Shown here piece by piece: positions 16,492-26,515 of a stretch of 64,000 nt of DNA. The notes beneath the pieces were generated by a model. That model was not told the origin of the DNA. It did not search any database and was given only the letters and a program-made list of their open reading frames with translations. Each line of letters begins with the position of its first letter. The stretch's first letter is position 1. Source of the stretch: Terriglobus albidus (GTDB lineage Bacteria; Acidobacteriota; Terriglobia; Terriglobales; Acidobacteriaceae); assembly GCF_008000815.1 (NCBI RefSeq), contig NZ_CP042806.1, forward strand, positions 4,588,001 through 4,652,000, written 5' to 3'. The translations under genes were made by a program, and so were the position numbers.

Positions 16492-17922
16492 TTAGAACTG
16501 GCCCCACAGAAGCTGGTTGTACACGTCATGGTGGAACTGCACTTCACTGCTCTTCACGATGGTGCCCAGCAGACGTGGGCAACGATCGGCCGAGGCCTGT
16601 TTCAGGTCCGCATAACGGGCCTTCACATCCTCACCCAGCAGGGTGCTGGTCCACTCCGCGTTGCGGAAGTTGTCGAGCGCCGTGTAGATGTTGTCCGGCA
16701 GGTAACGCTCAGCCTGACGAAGGTTCTTGATCTTGGAGATGTCGCCCTCGAGGCCGGTCTTGAAGCAGGAGAGCAGCACGGCATAGGGGTTGGCGTCCGG
16801 TCCAACCGAACGAACCTCGACGCGGGCCGACTTCTCGTTGCCGATCGGGATACGTACCATCGATCCGCGGTCGGTCGCTGAAGCCTTGATCTGGTTCGGA
16901 GCTTCGAAATGCGGATCAAGACGGCGATAGGAGTTCACGCTGGCATTCAGCAGCAGGCAGATGTCGTTGCCGTGGGTAAGGATGCGGTCAACGAACTTCC
17001 ACGCAAAGGCCGAGACCTTCTCCTGTCCCTTCGGATCCCAGAAGAGGTTCTTGCCGCCCTTGGTGATGGAGATGTTGGTGTGCATGCCGCTGCCGTTGAC
17101 GCCGGTCACTGGCTTGGGCAGGAAGCTGGCCGTCATACCCATCTGGGTGGCGACCTGACGGCAGATCAGCTTGTAGAGCTGGATCTGATCGGCCGCGGCG
17201 ACGACCTCACCGTAGGTGTAGTTGATCTCGAACTGTGAAGGAGCAACCTCGGGGTGATCCTTTTCATTCTCGAAGCCCATCGCACGCTGAACCTCAGCGG
17301 TGGTGTCGATGAACTCGCGCAGCGGATCGCCAGGCAGAGAGTGGTAGTAGCCGCCCTGGTTGACATATTCGAACTTGCCGGTCTGGTGGAAGGCGCGCTC
17401 TGCGTCCACGCCCTCGAAGAGGAAGCCCTCAATCTCGTTGGCGGCATTCAGGGTGTAGCCGTTCTTCTGGAACTGCTCCTTTGCGAAGGCCTTCAGCACG
17501 CCGCGCAGGTCAGCGGAGTAGGTGCCGCCGTTCTTGTCGATCACTTCGCCGAAGACGATGACCTTGCCGGGCCCGAAGATGTCGGCCGGGGTCCAGTAGA
17601 AGGCGCTCCAGTCAATGCCAAGGCGGAGATCGGACTCACGCTGCGCGGTAAAGCCGCGGATCGACGAACCGTCGAAGGTCAGGTTGTCGTAGCTCTTGAC
17701 CAGGAACTTCTTGTCATAATCCAGCGTGTGCAGGCGGCCTTCCAGGTCGCTGAAGACCACGGTGACAGCCTTGATGCGCTTTTCATCGGTCAGATACTTC
17801 AGACGCTCTTCCTGAATGACATCGGCCGCGACGCGCTTCTTGCGCTGCTCTTTGGCTGCGAGGTTCAGGTCTTCGAGCTCTGCGTAGCTGAGCTCCAGAA
17901 AATCACGGTATTCGCCGGACAT
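16492..17922 (-). CDS. glnA: Glutamine synthetase, type I
   Basis: Catalyses ATP-dependent synthesis of glutamine from glutamate and ammonia. From MSGEYRDFLEL (AGAAGGAG just upstream) the protein is 476 residues. GSI motifs are present: FDGSSIRGF, NEIEGFLFE, the ATP-site KPVTGVNGSGMHTNIS and RVEVRSVGPDANPYAVLL. The region where adenylylated enzymes carry the NLYDLP tyrosine reads KNLRQAERYLPDN, so the classical adenylylation site is not obvious. Regulation may therefore be by feedback or transcription, which is an inference. It is divergent from the agmatine genes. Confidence 0.94.
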   Translation of the reverse strand: MSGEYRDFLELSYAELEDLNLAAKEQRKKRVAADVIQEERLKYLTDEKRIKAVTVVFSDLEGRLHTLDYDKKFLVKSYDNLTFDGSSIRGFTAQRESDLRLGIDWSAFYWTPADIFGPGKVIVFGEVIDKNGGTYSADLRGVLKAFAKEQFQKNGYTLNAANEIEGFLFEGVDAERAFHQTGKFEYVNQGGYYHSLPGDPLREFIDTTAEVQRAMGFENEKDHPEVAPSQFEINYTYGEVVAAADQIQLYKLICRQVATQMGMTASFLPKPVTGVNGSGMHTNISITKGGKNLFWDPKGQEKVSAFAWKFVDRILTHGNDICLLLNASVNSYRRLDPHFEAPNQIKASATDRGSMVRIPIGNEKSARVEVRSVGPDANPYAVLLSCFKTGLEGDISKIKNLRQAERYLPDNIYTALDNFRNAEWTSTLLGEDVKARYADLKQASADRCPRLLGTIVKSSEVQFHHDVYNQLLWGQF

Positions 17923-18099
17923 ACGACTCCTTCTAGTCTCCTGCGCCAACGGCACACGGGCCGCCGCAGGTAAAGCGTGGATTGTGTTGGGAGACCCCTG
18001 CAGGCCGGGCGCGACTGCCCCGTCCTCGCTTCAAAGCTATCAGAAATCAAGACTCGATTTATAGTCCTTTCGCTCGAATCTGAGAAACTGGAGGGAGCT

Positions 18100-19011
18100 A
18101 TGAAGTCGACCCGTACCGCACTGATCCAGATGTCCTGCGTCGCCTCCACCGATGCCAACCTCGAGAAGGCAGCCTCGCTCGTTGTTGAAGCCGCCAGAGA
18201 AGGCGCCAAGCTGATCTGCCTGCCGGAGCTTTTCCGCGCCCAGTACTTCTGTCAGCGTGAAGACCACGCCCTGTTTTCCATCGCCGAATCGATCCCCGGC
18301 CCATCGACGGAGCGCCTGTCGGCCATCGTCCGCGAACACAAGGTCACCGTCGTGGCCTCGCTCTTCGAGCGCCGCGCTCCCGGCTTGTATCACAACACTG
18401 CCGCCATCCTGGACCCGGCCTCCACGGCCGAACACAACATTCAGGGCATCTACCGCAAGATGCATATCCCGGATGATCCGCTCTACTACGAGAAGTTCTA
18501 CTTCACCCCGGGAGACCTGGGCTTCAAGGCTATGAAGACCTCCGCCGCGCATATCGGCACGCTGATCTGCTGGGACCAGTGGTACCCGGAGGGCGCCCGC
18601 ATCACCGCGCTACAGGGAGCGAACATCCTCTTCTACCCCACCGCCATCGGGTGGCACCCAAGCGAGAAGGAAGAGTTCGGTACGGCACAGTACGAAGCCT
18701 GGCAGACCATCCAGCGCGCGCATGCCATCGCCAACGGCGTCTTCGTCTGCTCGGTAAACCGCGTCGGCCACGAACAAGGCGACGTCAACGACATCAAGGG
18801 ACCCGAAGGCGCAGGCCTGGAATTCTGGGGCGGCAGCTTTATCGCCGATCCCTTCGGCCGCATCCTGAAGCAGGCCGCACACGATGAGGAGGACATCCTG
18901 ATCGCCGATCTCGATCCGCAACTGGTCGAGGTGACGCGCCAGCACTGGCCCTTCCTCCGCGACCGCCGCATCGACGCCTACGGCAACATCACCAGCCGGT
19001 TTATCGACTAA
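18100..19011 (+). CDS. aguB: N-carbamoylputrescine amidase
   Basis: A nitrilase-superfamily enzyme converting N-carbamoylputrescine to putrescine, CO2 and ammonia. The start at 18100 follows GGAGGGAGCT. A longer open frame from 17977 lacks a ribosome site. The catalytic triad is visible as Glu43 (CLPELF), Lys120 (YRKMHIPDD) and Cys157 (LICWDQW). The block DDPLYYEKFYFTPGD and the 303-residue length fit AguB closely. It is followed after about 90 bp by aguA, forming the complete two-step route from agmatine to putrescine. Confidence 0.95.
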   Translation: MKSTRTALIQMSCVASTDANLEKAASLVVEAAREGAKLICLPELFRAQYFCQREDHALFSIAESIPGPSTERLSAIVREHKVTVVASLFERRAPGLYHNTAAILDPASTAEHNIQGIYRKMHIPDDPLYYEKFYFTPGDLGFKAMKTSAAHIGTLICWDQWYPEGARITALQGANILFYPTAIGWHPSEKEEFGTAQYEAWQTIQRAHAIANGVFVCSVNRVGHEQGDVNDIKGPEGAGLEFWGGSFIADPFGRILKQAAHDEEDILIADLDPQLVEVTRQHWPFLRDRRIDAYGNITSRFID

Positions 19012-19063
19012 GATCATGACCGCACGTTTATGTTCATGACGTGCCGCTAGTACAGAGCGGTTT

Positions 19064-19096
19064 AGAACTGGCAACTGGTAACTGAGAACTGGCAAC
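19064..19096. repeat. Short direct repeats before aguA
   Basis: AACTGGCAACT occurs twice (from about 19066 and 19086) around GGTAACTGAG. This is a low-complexity tract of the AACTGG/GTTGAA type also seen near 48493 and 49901. It lies immediately before the aguA start and obscures any ribosome site. Confidence 0.55.
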
Positions 19097-19101
19097 TTTT
19101 G

Positions 19102-20151
19102 ATGACAACTCTACGCGAAAAGAATTTCCGCATGCCCGCCGAGTGGGCGGCACACACCTCGACCTGGATTGCCTGGCCGCATAATGCCGAGGACTGGCCG
19201 GACAAGTTCCTGCCAATTCCCTGGGTCTATGCCGAGATCGTCCGTCACCTCTCGCGGGTGGAGGATGTCAACATCCTGGTCAACGATGCCGCCGCCGAGA
19301 AGCGTGCGCGCAACATCCTGCGCCGTGCCGGAGCGAACCTCGCCCGGCTGCACTTCCATCTCTGGAAGACCGACCGTGTCTGGCTGCGTGATTCCGGTCC
19401 GATCTTCGTCAAAAACCCACAGGGCGAGCTCGCTATCACCAACTGGAAGTTCAACGCCTGGGCCAAGTATCCGAACTGGCACAACGATGACCGCATCCCA
19501 GGGCAGGTCGCCGAGTTGTACGATGTGCCGGCCTTCGAGCCCCACGTTGGAACGCATCGGCTGGTGCTTGAGGGTGGGTCCATTGACACCAACGGCGAAG
19601 GCATTCTGCTCACCACGGAGGAGTGCCTGCTCTCTGAGGTACAGCAGCGCAACCCTGGCGTCTCTCGCGAGCAACTGGAGCAGGCCTTCCAGGAGTACCT
19701 GGGCATCGAGCACGTGGTGTGGCTCAACCGCGGCTGCGCCGGTGACGACACCCACGGCCACGTCGACGATATCTCCCGATTTGTCAGAACGAACACGATC
19801 GTCACCGCCGTGGAACACAACACTCACGACGAGAATCATCTTTCGCTGGCCGAGAACCTTGACCGCCTGCGCAGTGCACGCAACCTGAAGGGCGAGCCCT
19901 TCCAGATCATCGAGCTGCCCATGCCGTCGCCAGTTCTCTTCGAAGGCCAGCGCCTGCCAGCCAGCTACGCGAACTTCTACATCGCGAACAACCTGGTACT
20001 GGTGCCCACCTTCAACGACAAGAACGACCGCATTGCGCTCAATACACTCGCAGAGTGCTTCCCTGACCGCGAGATCGTAGGCATTCACTGCGGCGACTTC
20101 ATCTGGGGCCTGGGTGCGCTGCACTGCATGACCCAGCAGGAACCTGCCTAA
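19102..20151 (+). CDS. aguA: Agmatine deiminase
   Basis: Hydrolyses agmatine to N-carbamoylputrescine and ammonia. The 349-residue protein has the pentein fold markers: an early MPAEWAAHTSTWIAWPH, WLRDSGPIFV, NLEGG-equivalent VLEGGSID, the catalytic His region CAGDDTHGHVDD and the C-terminal catalytic Cys in LGALHCMTQQ. ATG at 19102 is chosen over the overlapping TTG at 19099. The adjacent aguB supplies the next step. Confidence 0.95.
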   Translation: MTTLREKNFRMPAEWAAHTSTWIAWPHNAEDWPDKFLPIPWVYAEIVRHLSRVEDVNILVNDAAAEKRARNILRRAGANLARLHFHLWKTDRVWLRDSGPIFVKNPQGELAITNWKFNAWAKYPNWHNDDRIPGQVAELYDVPAFEPHVGTHRLVLEGGSIDTNGEGILLTTEECLLSEVQQRNPGVSREQLEQAFQEYLGIEHVVWLNRGCAGDDTHGHVDDISRFVRTNTIVTAVEHNTHDENHLSLAENLDRLRSARNLKGEPFQIIELPMPSPVLFEGQRLPASYANFYIANNLVLVPTFNDKNDRIALNTLAECFPDREIVGIHCGDFIWGLGALHCMTQQEPA

Positions 20152-20169
20152 CCAACCGCCGGAGACATG

Positions 20170-20772
20170 ATGCCCAACTTTCGCTCCAAGCTGACCGACT
20201 ATCTTCACGTCAACGCGCAGCCGCAGCACAAGTATGGACATCAGCCGCGGCTCTATGCCCTGACACGCCAGATTGGCGAAGGTCTGGACTACGACGACGA
20301 TGTCGTCTTCGCCGCATGCTTCCTGCACGATCTCGGAGTCTTCGTCGGTCATCGTCCGGAAGACCCCGAGCTTCTGAAGAAGTGGGATCACGTCGCATAT
20401 ACCAGCGAGAAGTCGCCCGCGATCCTTCGTGAAACCGGCTTTCCCGAAGAAAAGATTCCTGCGGTTCTCGAAGTGATCCGCACCCATCAACCGCACGATG
20501 AACCGCAGACGATGGAAGCGACGATTGCCCGCGATGCTGACATCCTGGAGCAGCTTGGAGCCATCGGCATCACCCGCACGCTGGCCAAGCTGGGATCGGA
20601 CACACGCTTCATTACCTTCACCAACGCTCGCGATTCACTACAGAAGACGCTCGATACCCTCCCCGGAAAGCTGCGCCTTCCACGTGCGAAAGAACTCGCA
20701 GAGCCGCGCATCCGTACACTCACGAAGTTCCTGATGCATTTGAACGATGAAGCCGGCGAGAATCTTTACTAG
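20170..20772 (+). CDS. HD-domain metal-dependent phosphohydrolase-like protein
   Basis: A 200-residue HD-superfamily protein: GHQPRLYALTRQI contributes the first His, AACFLHDLG the HD doublet, and IRTHQPHD and ARDADILEQLGAIG the later metal ligands. GGAG stands five bases before ATG 20170 and only two before ATG 20167, so the second is preferred. It follows aguA by 18 bp and is probably co-transcribed. HD proteins of this small type act on nucleotides or related phosphates. A link to polyamine metabolism is only positional. Confidence 0.82.
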   Translation: MPNFRSKLTDYLHVNAQPQHKYGHQPRLYALTRQIGEGLDYDDDVVFAACFLHDLGVFVGHRPEDPELLKKWDHVAYTSEKSPAILRETGFPEEKIPAVLEVIRTHQPHDEPQTMEATIARDADILEQLGAIGITRTLAKLGSDTRFITFTNARDSLQKTLDTLPGKLRLPRAKELAEPRIRTLTKFLMHLNDEAGENLY

Positions 20773-20822
20773 AGGCTTTCATCCATCCGATGTGAGCATC
20801 AGGAAGAATCAGAGAGGCGTTA

Positions 20823-21073
20823 CCTCAGCGGCTGAAGCCGCATTCCTTTTGCCTTCGGTACGGCATGGCTAAAGCCATGCCCTTAAGCAAAACGGATCGA
20901 GCCGAGCTCGATATTCCATCTCACGTTATGCGTAACTCTGTAGAGAAGAGTCGTCGACTTCGGTTGCATCCGACTTGTCTCCCGGTTCGCGCGTAGCGCG
21001 AATGTCTTGCTTAAGGGGACGGCTTCAGCCGTCCCATATTACGGTCTCAAAAATGCGGCTTCAGCCGCTGAGG
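20823..21073. repeat. 251-bp nested palindromic repeat in a 387-bp gene-free gap
   Basis: The outer arms at 20823-20844 and 21052-21073 are perfect 22-bp reverse complements with core CAGCGGCTGAAGCCGC. Inside are further arms (CCTTAAGCAA / TTGCTTAAGG) and local hairpins GGCATGGCTAAAGCCATGCC (20862-20881) and GACGGCTTCAGCCGTC (21019-21034). The gap 20773-21159 contains no credible gene. Similar GGCTnnAAGCC hairpins occur at 44638-44780. Confidence 0.75.
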
Positions 21074-21159
21074 GCAAGACTGATGACAGCACAACGCCCA
21101 AACCCAGCTCCACTTTTCCTCAGTTCATTCCTGCCGCAAAGCAATACACTCGTCGAAGC

Positions 21160-21789
21160 ATGAATGCCCGTTGCACGCTATTTCTCCCACTCGTTCTTCT
21201 CACAGGCTGCACGCAACTCTCCGGGGTCACGCCAACCCCGACGAACATCCCCGCTGAGATTCACTACTCCCCCGCCGAGAACCTCGAGCACCTCGATGTC
21301 GATCTGATTGGTCAGGCACGCAAGAGCATCGACATGAATGCCTATGCCCTCACCGATCTCGCAATTGCGGATGCTCTGGTAGCTGCCGCGAACCGTGGCG
21401 TACGGATCCGCATCTATCGCGACAACACCCAGACCGACGGGGAGCTCGCCCGCGCGAACAAGGTCAAGAACTCTCGCGCTCGCAATACCGACAATGATGA
21501 GGACAGCGACGACACCGGCGATGCCAACTCTGCCCTGCTGCGGCTGGCGCATACGTCGAACGTACAGGTGCTGGTGAAGCATTCACGGACGCTCATGCAC
21601 CTGAAGGCTTACTGCGTGGACGGCCGGTTTGTCCGTACCGGTTCCGCCAACTTCTCCCCTACAGGTGAGAAGCGCCAGGACAACGACCTCATCATCCTTC
21701 GCGACGGCGCCAGCATCCAGCACTTCCAGAACAACTTCAATACGTTGTGGGCGCGGCCAGATAACGAGTCTCTTCCGGCACAGCCCTAG
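21160..21789 (+). CDS. PLD-like (HKD nuclease-type) lipoprotein
   Basis: A 209-residue protein starting MNARCTLFLPLVLLTGC, an evident lipobox (LTGC) giving a lipid-anchored Cys. The mature chain has one HxK(x)4D motif, HLKAYCVD, followed by RTGSANFS, as in the single-HKD Nuc/phospholipase D family whose active site forms across a dimer. An inserted acidic stretch (NTDNDEDSDDTGD) separates the strand-helix core. Likely a periplasmic or outer-membrane-anchored phosphodiesterase or nuclease. The open frame extends upstream into the palindromic repeat, but that part is not coding. Confidence 0.85.
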   Translation: MNARCTLFLPLVLLTGCTQLSGVTPTPTNIPAEIHYSPAENLEHLDVDLIGQARKSIDMNAYALTDLAIADALVAAANRGVRIRIYRDNTQTDGELARANKVKNSRARNTDNDEDSDDTGDANSALLRLAHTSNVQVLVKHSRTLMHLKAYCVDGRFVRTGSANFSPTGEKRQDNDLIILRDGASIQHFQNNFNTLWARPDNESLPAQP

Positions 21790-21874
21790 CCCGAGAAAAT
21801 CTGGAACAAATCTGCGGTATGTCCCGTATCATCCCGGCATACCGCAATCATTTTTTTGTTCTGGAGACCGTGCC

Positions 21875-22943
<1,069 letters not shown>

Positions 22944-22958
22944 CATCCAAGGCAGGTA

Positions 22959-23726
22959 ATGCGTCTTCAGGACAAAGTCGCCATCGTTACCGGTTCCTCC
23001 TCGGGCATCGGGCAGGATATCGCCATCCGCCTGGCCGCGGAAGGAGCGGCGGTCGTTATCAACTACAGCGGAAATGCCGAAGGCGCCGAAGCAACACAGT
23101 TCCAGATCGAGCAGGCCGGCGGCCGTGCGTTCATCGTCCATGCCGATATGTCGAAGGTATCCGACACCCAATCTCTGATCGAAGAAACCTGGGCGCACTT
23201 TGGCGGATGCGACATTCTGGTGAATAACGCCGGTGTTGAAAAGGGCGCCGACTTCTGGAATGTCACCGAGGAAGACTACGACAAGGTGCTCGACGTCAAT
23301 CTCAAGGGAGTCTTTTTTACGACCCAGGCCTTCGTGCGCCGCCTGAGGGACGCAAAAAGGCCCGGACGGATCATCAACATCTCCTCCGTCCATGAAGACA
23401 TGGCCTTTCCTCATTTCTCGACATACTGCGCCAGTAAAGGCGGTTTGCGCATGCTCACCCGCAATCTTGCCGTAGAGCTCGGCCCGCTCAATATCACGAT
23501 CAACAACATTGCACCTGGAGCGATCGTCACGCCGATCAATCGTTCCCTGCTCGCAGACAAACCCAAGCTGGACGCACTGTTGCGGAATATCCCCCTCAAC
23601 CGCCTTGGGGCGACCGACGATGTCGCAGCTCTGGCTGCTTTTCTGGCTTCAGACGAAGCAGGCTATATCACCGGCAGTACGTATGTGGTCGACGGCGGCC
23701 TGATGGTGAACTATCACGAGCAGTAG
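22959..23726 (+). CDS. SDR-family oxidoreductase, glucose 1-dehydrogenase-like
   Basis: A classical short-chain dehydrogenase of 255 residues: cofactor motif TGSSSGIG (11-18), NNAG (89-92), catalytic Ser142/143, Tyr156 and Lys160 (YCASK), and the C-terminal ITGSTYVVDGGLMVNY. The sequence NYSGNAEGAEAT after beta-2 lacks an acidic residue at its end, favouring NADP over NAD. The overall pattern is closest to Bacillus glucose 1-dehydrogenases, but the real substrate cannot be read from the sequence. Confidence 0.85.
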   Translation: MRLQDKVAIVTGSSSGIGQDIAIRLAAEGAAVVINYSGNAEGAEATQFQIEQAGGRAFIVHADMSKVSDTQSLIEETWAHFGGCDILVNNAGVEKGADFWNVTEEDYDKVLDVNLKGVFFTTQAFVRRLRDAKRPGRIINISSVHEDMAFPHFSTYCASKGGLRMLTRNLAVELGPLNITINNIAPGAIVTPINRSLLADKPKLDALLRNIPLNRLGATDDVAALAAFLASDEAGYITGSTYVVDGGLMVNYHEQ

Positions 23727-23752
23727 GACACCGGCGATTTCGCGGATCTTCC

Positions 23753-23963
23753 TTTTGTCATTTCGTAGCGAAGCGGAGAAATCTGCTTCTCTACGAAAAT
23801 GCCCTGGCACTTGTAATGAGGATAGAAAGGCGCGTCGCGCTCCGCGCGATATCTTCATTCTTCGCTGTCAGCGAAGAATGAAGTAACAAGCAGATTTCTC
23901 CGCTTCCCTTCACCCCAGCCAGCGAAGCTGGCCGGGGACCCCGGTCGCTGCGAAATGACAAAA
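23753..23963. repeat. 211-bp nested palindrome in the SDR/NTF2-like gap
   Basis: Outer arms 23753-23771 and 23945-23963 pair over 18 of 19 bases (TTTTGTCATTTCGTAGCGA). The next arms, 23770-23788 and 23888-23906, are perfect 19-bp complements. At the centre CTTCATTCTTCGCT-gtc-AGCGAAGAATGAAG (23853-23883) is a 14-bp hairpin. A 30-bp block at 23913-23942 recurs with one difference at 44785-44814. There are no genes here. It could fold into one long hairpin between convergent genes. Confidence 0.8.
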
Positions 23964-23984
23964 AGTAAGCTCTACCTGCCGCGG

Positions 23985-24374
23985 CTACGGCATCATGTTC
24001 GCGTCACGCATCAGACGCCACTTGCCATCCTCGCATTTGCGATAGATTCCCATCGTCCTGCCCTTCATGACGACCGGCTCTTTTCCTTCCATGACGACGT
24101 TCACAGTCAGCTCCTGCCATAACCAGCCGAAATCTCCCTCAACCTGGACCTCCTTGATCTCAGCCTGAGGAACAATCCGCGCCTTACCGACCATCTCGCG
24201 GGTTCCCTTCTCGAACTCGGCTTTGGTCATTGGCGGAAACTTCGTTGTCAGAAAGAGCATGTCGTCGGTCATCAGGTCCATCAGCTCATCGACCCGCTCT
24301 TCCACGGTGAATTGGATCCAATCGGCGACCACCTGCCGTATCGCCAGCTCATCTGCGCTCTTGTTTGGGCTCAT
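23985..24374 (-). CDS. NTF2-like (DUF4440/SgcJ-type) protein
   Basis: A 129-residue single-domain protein with the cone-shaped NTF2 fold pattern: N-terminal helices (ADELAIRQVVADWIQFTVE), LMTDDMLFLT after the first helices, and a beta-rich end closing in GRTMGIYRKCEDGKWRLMRDANMMP. This matches the SgcJ/EcaC/DUF4440 group, typically of unknown or calcium/calmodulin-kinase-association-like function. Its ATG overlaps the dsbD stop (ATGA), implying translational coupling. Confidence 0.8.
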   Translation of the reverse strand: MSPNKSADELAIRQVVADWIQFTVEERVDELMDLMTDDMLFLTTKFPPMTKAEFEKGTREMVGKARIVPQAEIKEVQVEGDFGWLWQELTVNVVMEGKEPVVMKGRTMGIYRKCEDGKWRLMRDANMMP

Positions 24375-26485
24375 TTCAGGTCCTTATCCAGTGCGTCGAT
24401 CACAATGCTCTTGCTCAACAGCTCCGGCAAAACATCAGGCTTTGCCGTGCCGCCCGCAGGATAGATCACATACGTTGGAACACCGCTGCGTCCCACCGCA
24501 TGCAATGCTTCCGTAATGGCGGGATCGTATTTGGTCCAGTCTGCCTTCATCAGGACCACATTGCCCTTCTTGAAGCGAGCCTGCACTTCGTCAGAGTTCA
24601 ATGCAACGCGCTCATTCACCTGGCAGCTAAGGCACCAGGCGGCGGTGTAGTCCACAAAGACCGCCTTGCCTTCAGTATGAGCCTGCTGTACGGCCGCCTC
24701 GCTCCAGGGAGCCCAGCGAGCCTTCTCTTCCTCCGCGGCCTTCTGACCTGTGAGAGGAATCGCTACACCCCCAATAATCAGCAGCACGGCAATAGCGACA
24801 CCGAGCCACTTGCCCTGCCAGCGGCGCATGGCCCAGCCGGCGACTGCAATCAACAAAAGCCCGGCGAGCAGACGCACGGCGCGATCTACGCCATCCTCAC
24901 CGAAGAGCCGGCCGAAGACCCAAACCAGCCACACCACGGTGCCGAAGAGAAGGAGGGAGGTGAACTCTTTCAGGGTCTCCATCCATGCCCCTGGCCGCGG
25001 CAGAATGCGCGTCCAGGCGGGCTGCAGGCACAGCAGCATGTACGGCAGTGCCAGTCCCAGCGCTACCGCGGTAAAGATCGCGAAGGTGATCCAGGCAGGC
25101 TGCGCCAGGGCAAATCCGATGGCCGCGCCCATCAAGGGAGCCGTGCACGGCGTAGCTACAACCGTTGCCAGAACGCCTGTGAAGAAGCTTCCAGCGTATC
25201 CCTGTTTTGCCGCCAGTCCTCCACCGACGCTCGTCAGCGACAAGCCGATGTCGAACATCCCTGCCAGCGACAGGCCAAAGAGGAAGAGGAAGGCCGCCAG
25301 TACCGCGACGAACACTGGCGACTGCAACTGGAAGCCCCAGCCGAGCTGACTTCCGCCCTCGCGCAGCAATAGCAGGATCGCCACGATCGCCCAGAAGGAA
25401 ACAACGATGCCGGCGGTATACGCCACACCGTGTGAGCGCTGACGCTTCCGCTCTTCGCCGGCGCTCTGCACCAGGGCCAAAGCCTTCAGGAACAGTACCG
25501 GGAAGACACACGGCATCAGATTCAGGACGATGCCGCCCAGAAACGCGAGGCCGAGAAAGCCCCAGATCTCCGCAGTAGCTCCGCCATTCGCCGTGGAACC
25601 CGCCGCCCCCGGAATCGCCGCCGCGGCTGCCGTGCTTACCGGCACGCGGAACTCGTAGCCCCATCCGTCATCAAGCTTGATGAGGCCATGCAGCTCCGCC
25701 GGATTCTTCGTGAGTTCCTCAGCCTTTGCCAGATGAATGCGTACGCCACCGGGGAAACTCTCAACCCGCTGCGTTGCGGCGTTCTTGATCTGCTCCTGGT
25801 CGAAGGGATAGAACTCCCAAACCTCGCCTTTGTCGGGCGAATGCAGCGTGACCAGGAACTCCGTTGGTGTCGCATTCACGGAGACCTTCGCGCCATCCGG
25901 CAATGGCGTCGGCAGGCTCTTCAGCGCCGAACCAATCGCTCCCACCGGCTCCTCGCCAGTCTTCTCCTCGGCAGGCTTAGCCGGCAGAACGTCCAGATCC
26001 ATGCCCAGAACGGCCTTCCCAGGAAGGCAGACCTGTGCGCAGACCAGCCAGTCCACCTTTGCTTCGATGTGGGTCTTACCAGGCTTCGCTTTCTCGGTCG
26101 CTTTCAGCGTGAAGGGGAAGGTCACGCCCTCCTCGTATCCGAAGTCCATCAGCGGGCCCAGAGGCAACCGCTGCGGAACCGGGAACTTCAGATCGGTGGC
26201 GGTAATACCGGCCGGCATGGTCCATTTCGCATGAGGAGGCTCGCCGGAGTCGCCGGCGTTCAGCCAGTAGACATGCCAGCCCTCTTCAAGAGTGAAGACC
26301 AGACCGGCGTTGAACTCACCGCTCGGATAGACATAGGGGTGCTGGGTGACCAGCTCCACCGTAAGATGCTGTGCTTTCAACGGCCCAGGGGTCTTACCAT
26401 CGCCCACGGGCTCAATCTGCGCGTATCCAGACGCGCACACTACTGCCCATAGGGCGAGCAACCGGCCGAGCCATTTCATATCCAT
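24371..26485 (-). CDS. dsbD: Thiol:disulfide interchange protein DsbD-like
   Basis: Transfers reducing power from cytoplasmic thioredoxin to periplasmic thiols. The 704-residue protein has a signal peptide, an N-terminal periplasmic domain of the DsbD-associated immunoglobulin-like type (about 30-290), eight or so membrane helices containing the Cys pair LMPCVFPV and ATPCTAPLMG (about 310-570), and a C-terminal thioredoxin domain with AAWCLSCQ (Cys618, Cys621). Compared with E. coli DsbD the order is the same but the N-domain belongs to a different subfamily. The start at 26485 (MDMKW) or 26479 is uncertain. It overlaps the downstream NTF2-like gene by four bases. Confidence 0.92.
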   Translation of the reverse strand: MDMKWLGRLLALWAVVCASGYAQIEPVGDGKTPGPLKAQHLTVELVTQHPYVYPSGEFNAGLVFTLEEGWHVYWLNAGDSGEPPHAKWTMPAGITATDLKFPVPQRLPLGPLMDFGYEEGVTFPFTLKATEKAKPGKTHIEAKVDWLVCAQVCLPGKAVLGMDLDVLPAKPAEEKTGEEPVGAIGSALKSLPTPLPDGAKVSVNATPTEFLVTLHSPDKGEVWEFYPFDQEQIKNAATQRVESFPGGVRIHLAKAEELTKNPAELHGLIKLDDGWGYEFRVPVSTAAAAAIPGAAGSTANGGATAEIWGFLGLAFLGGIVLNLMPCVFPVLFLKALALVQSAGEERKRQRSHGVAYTAGIVVSFWAIVAILLLLREGGSQLGWGFQLQSPVFVAVLAAFLFLFGLSLAGMFDIGLSLTSVGGGLAAKQGYAGSFFTGVLATVVATPCTAPLMGAAIGFALAQPAWITFAIFTAVALGLALPYMLLCLQPAWTRILPRPGAWMETLKEFTSLLLFGTVVWLVWVFGRLFGEDGVDRAVRLLAGLLLIAVAGWAMRRWQGKWLGVAIAVLLIIGGVAIPLTGQKAAEEEKARWAPWSEAAVQQAHTEGKAVFVDYTAAWCLSCQVNERVALNSDEVQARFKKGNVVLMKADWTKYDPAITEALHAVGRSGVPTYVIYPAGGTAKPDVLPELLSKSIVIDALDKDLK

Positions 26486-26515
26486 CTATTGTAGGACTCC
26501 CTCAGGCGAGAAGGG

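Noticed and set aside
19111-20496. A 461-codon minus-strand frame opposite aguA and the HD gene
   Set aside because: Spans two unambiguous genes and an intergenic boundary, with no start signal and no homology-like pattern.
21007-21159. Upstream extension of the PLD-like lipoprotein frame
   Set aside because: The extension lies in the palindromic repeat. The lipoprotein signal begins at 21160.
24365-25372. A 335-codon plus-strand frame opposite dsbD
   Set aside because: Rich in His/Gln/Arg, as expected from antisense reading of membrane helices. dsbD is secure.
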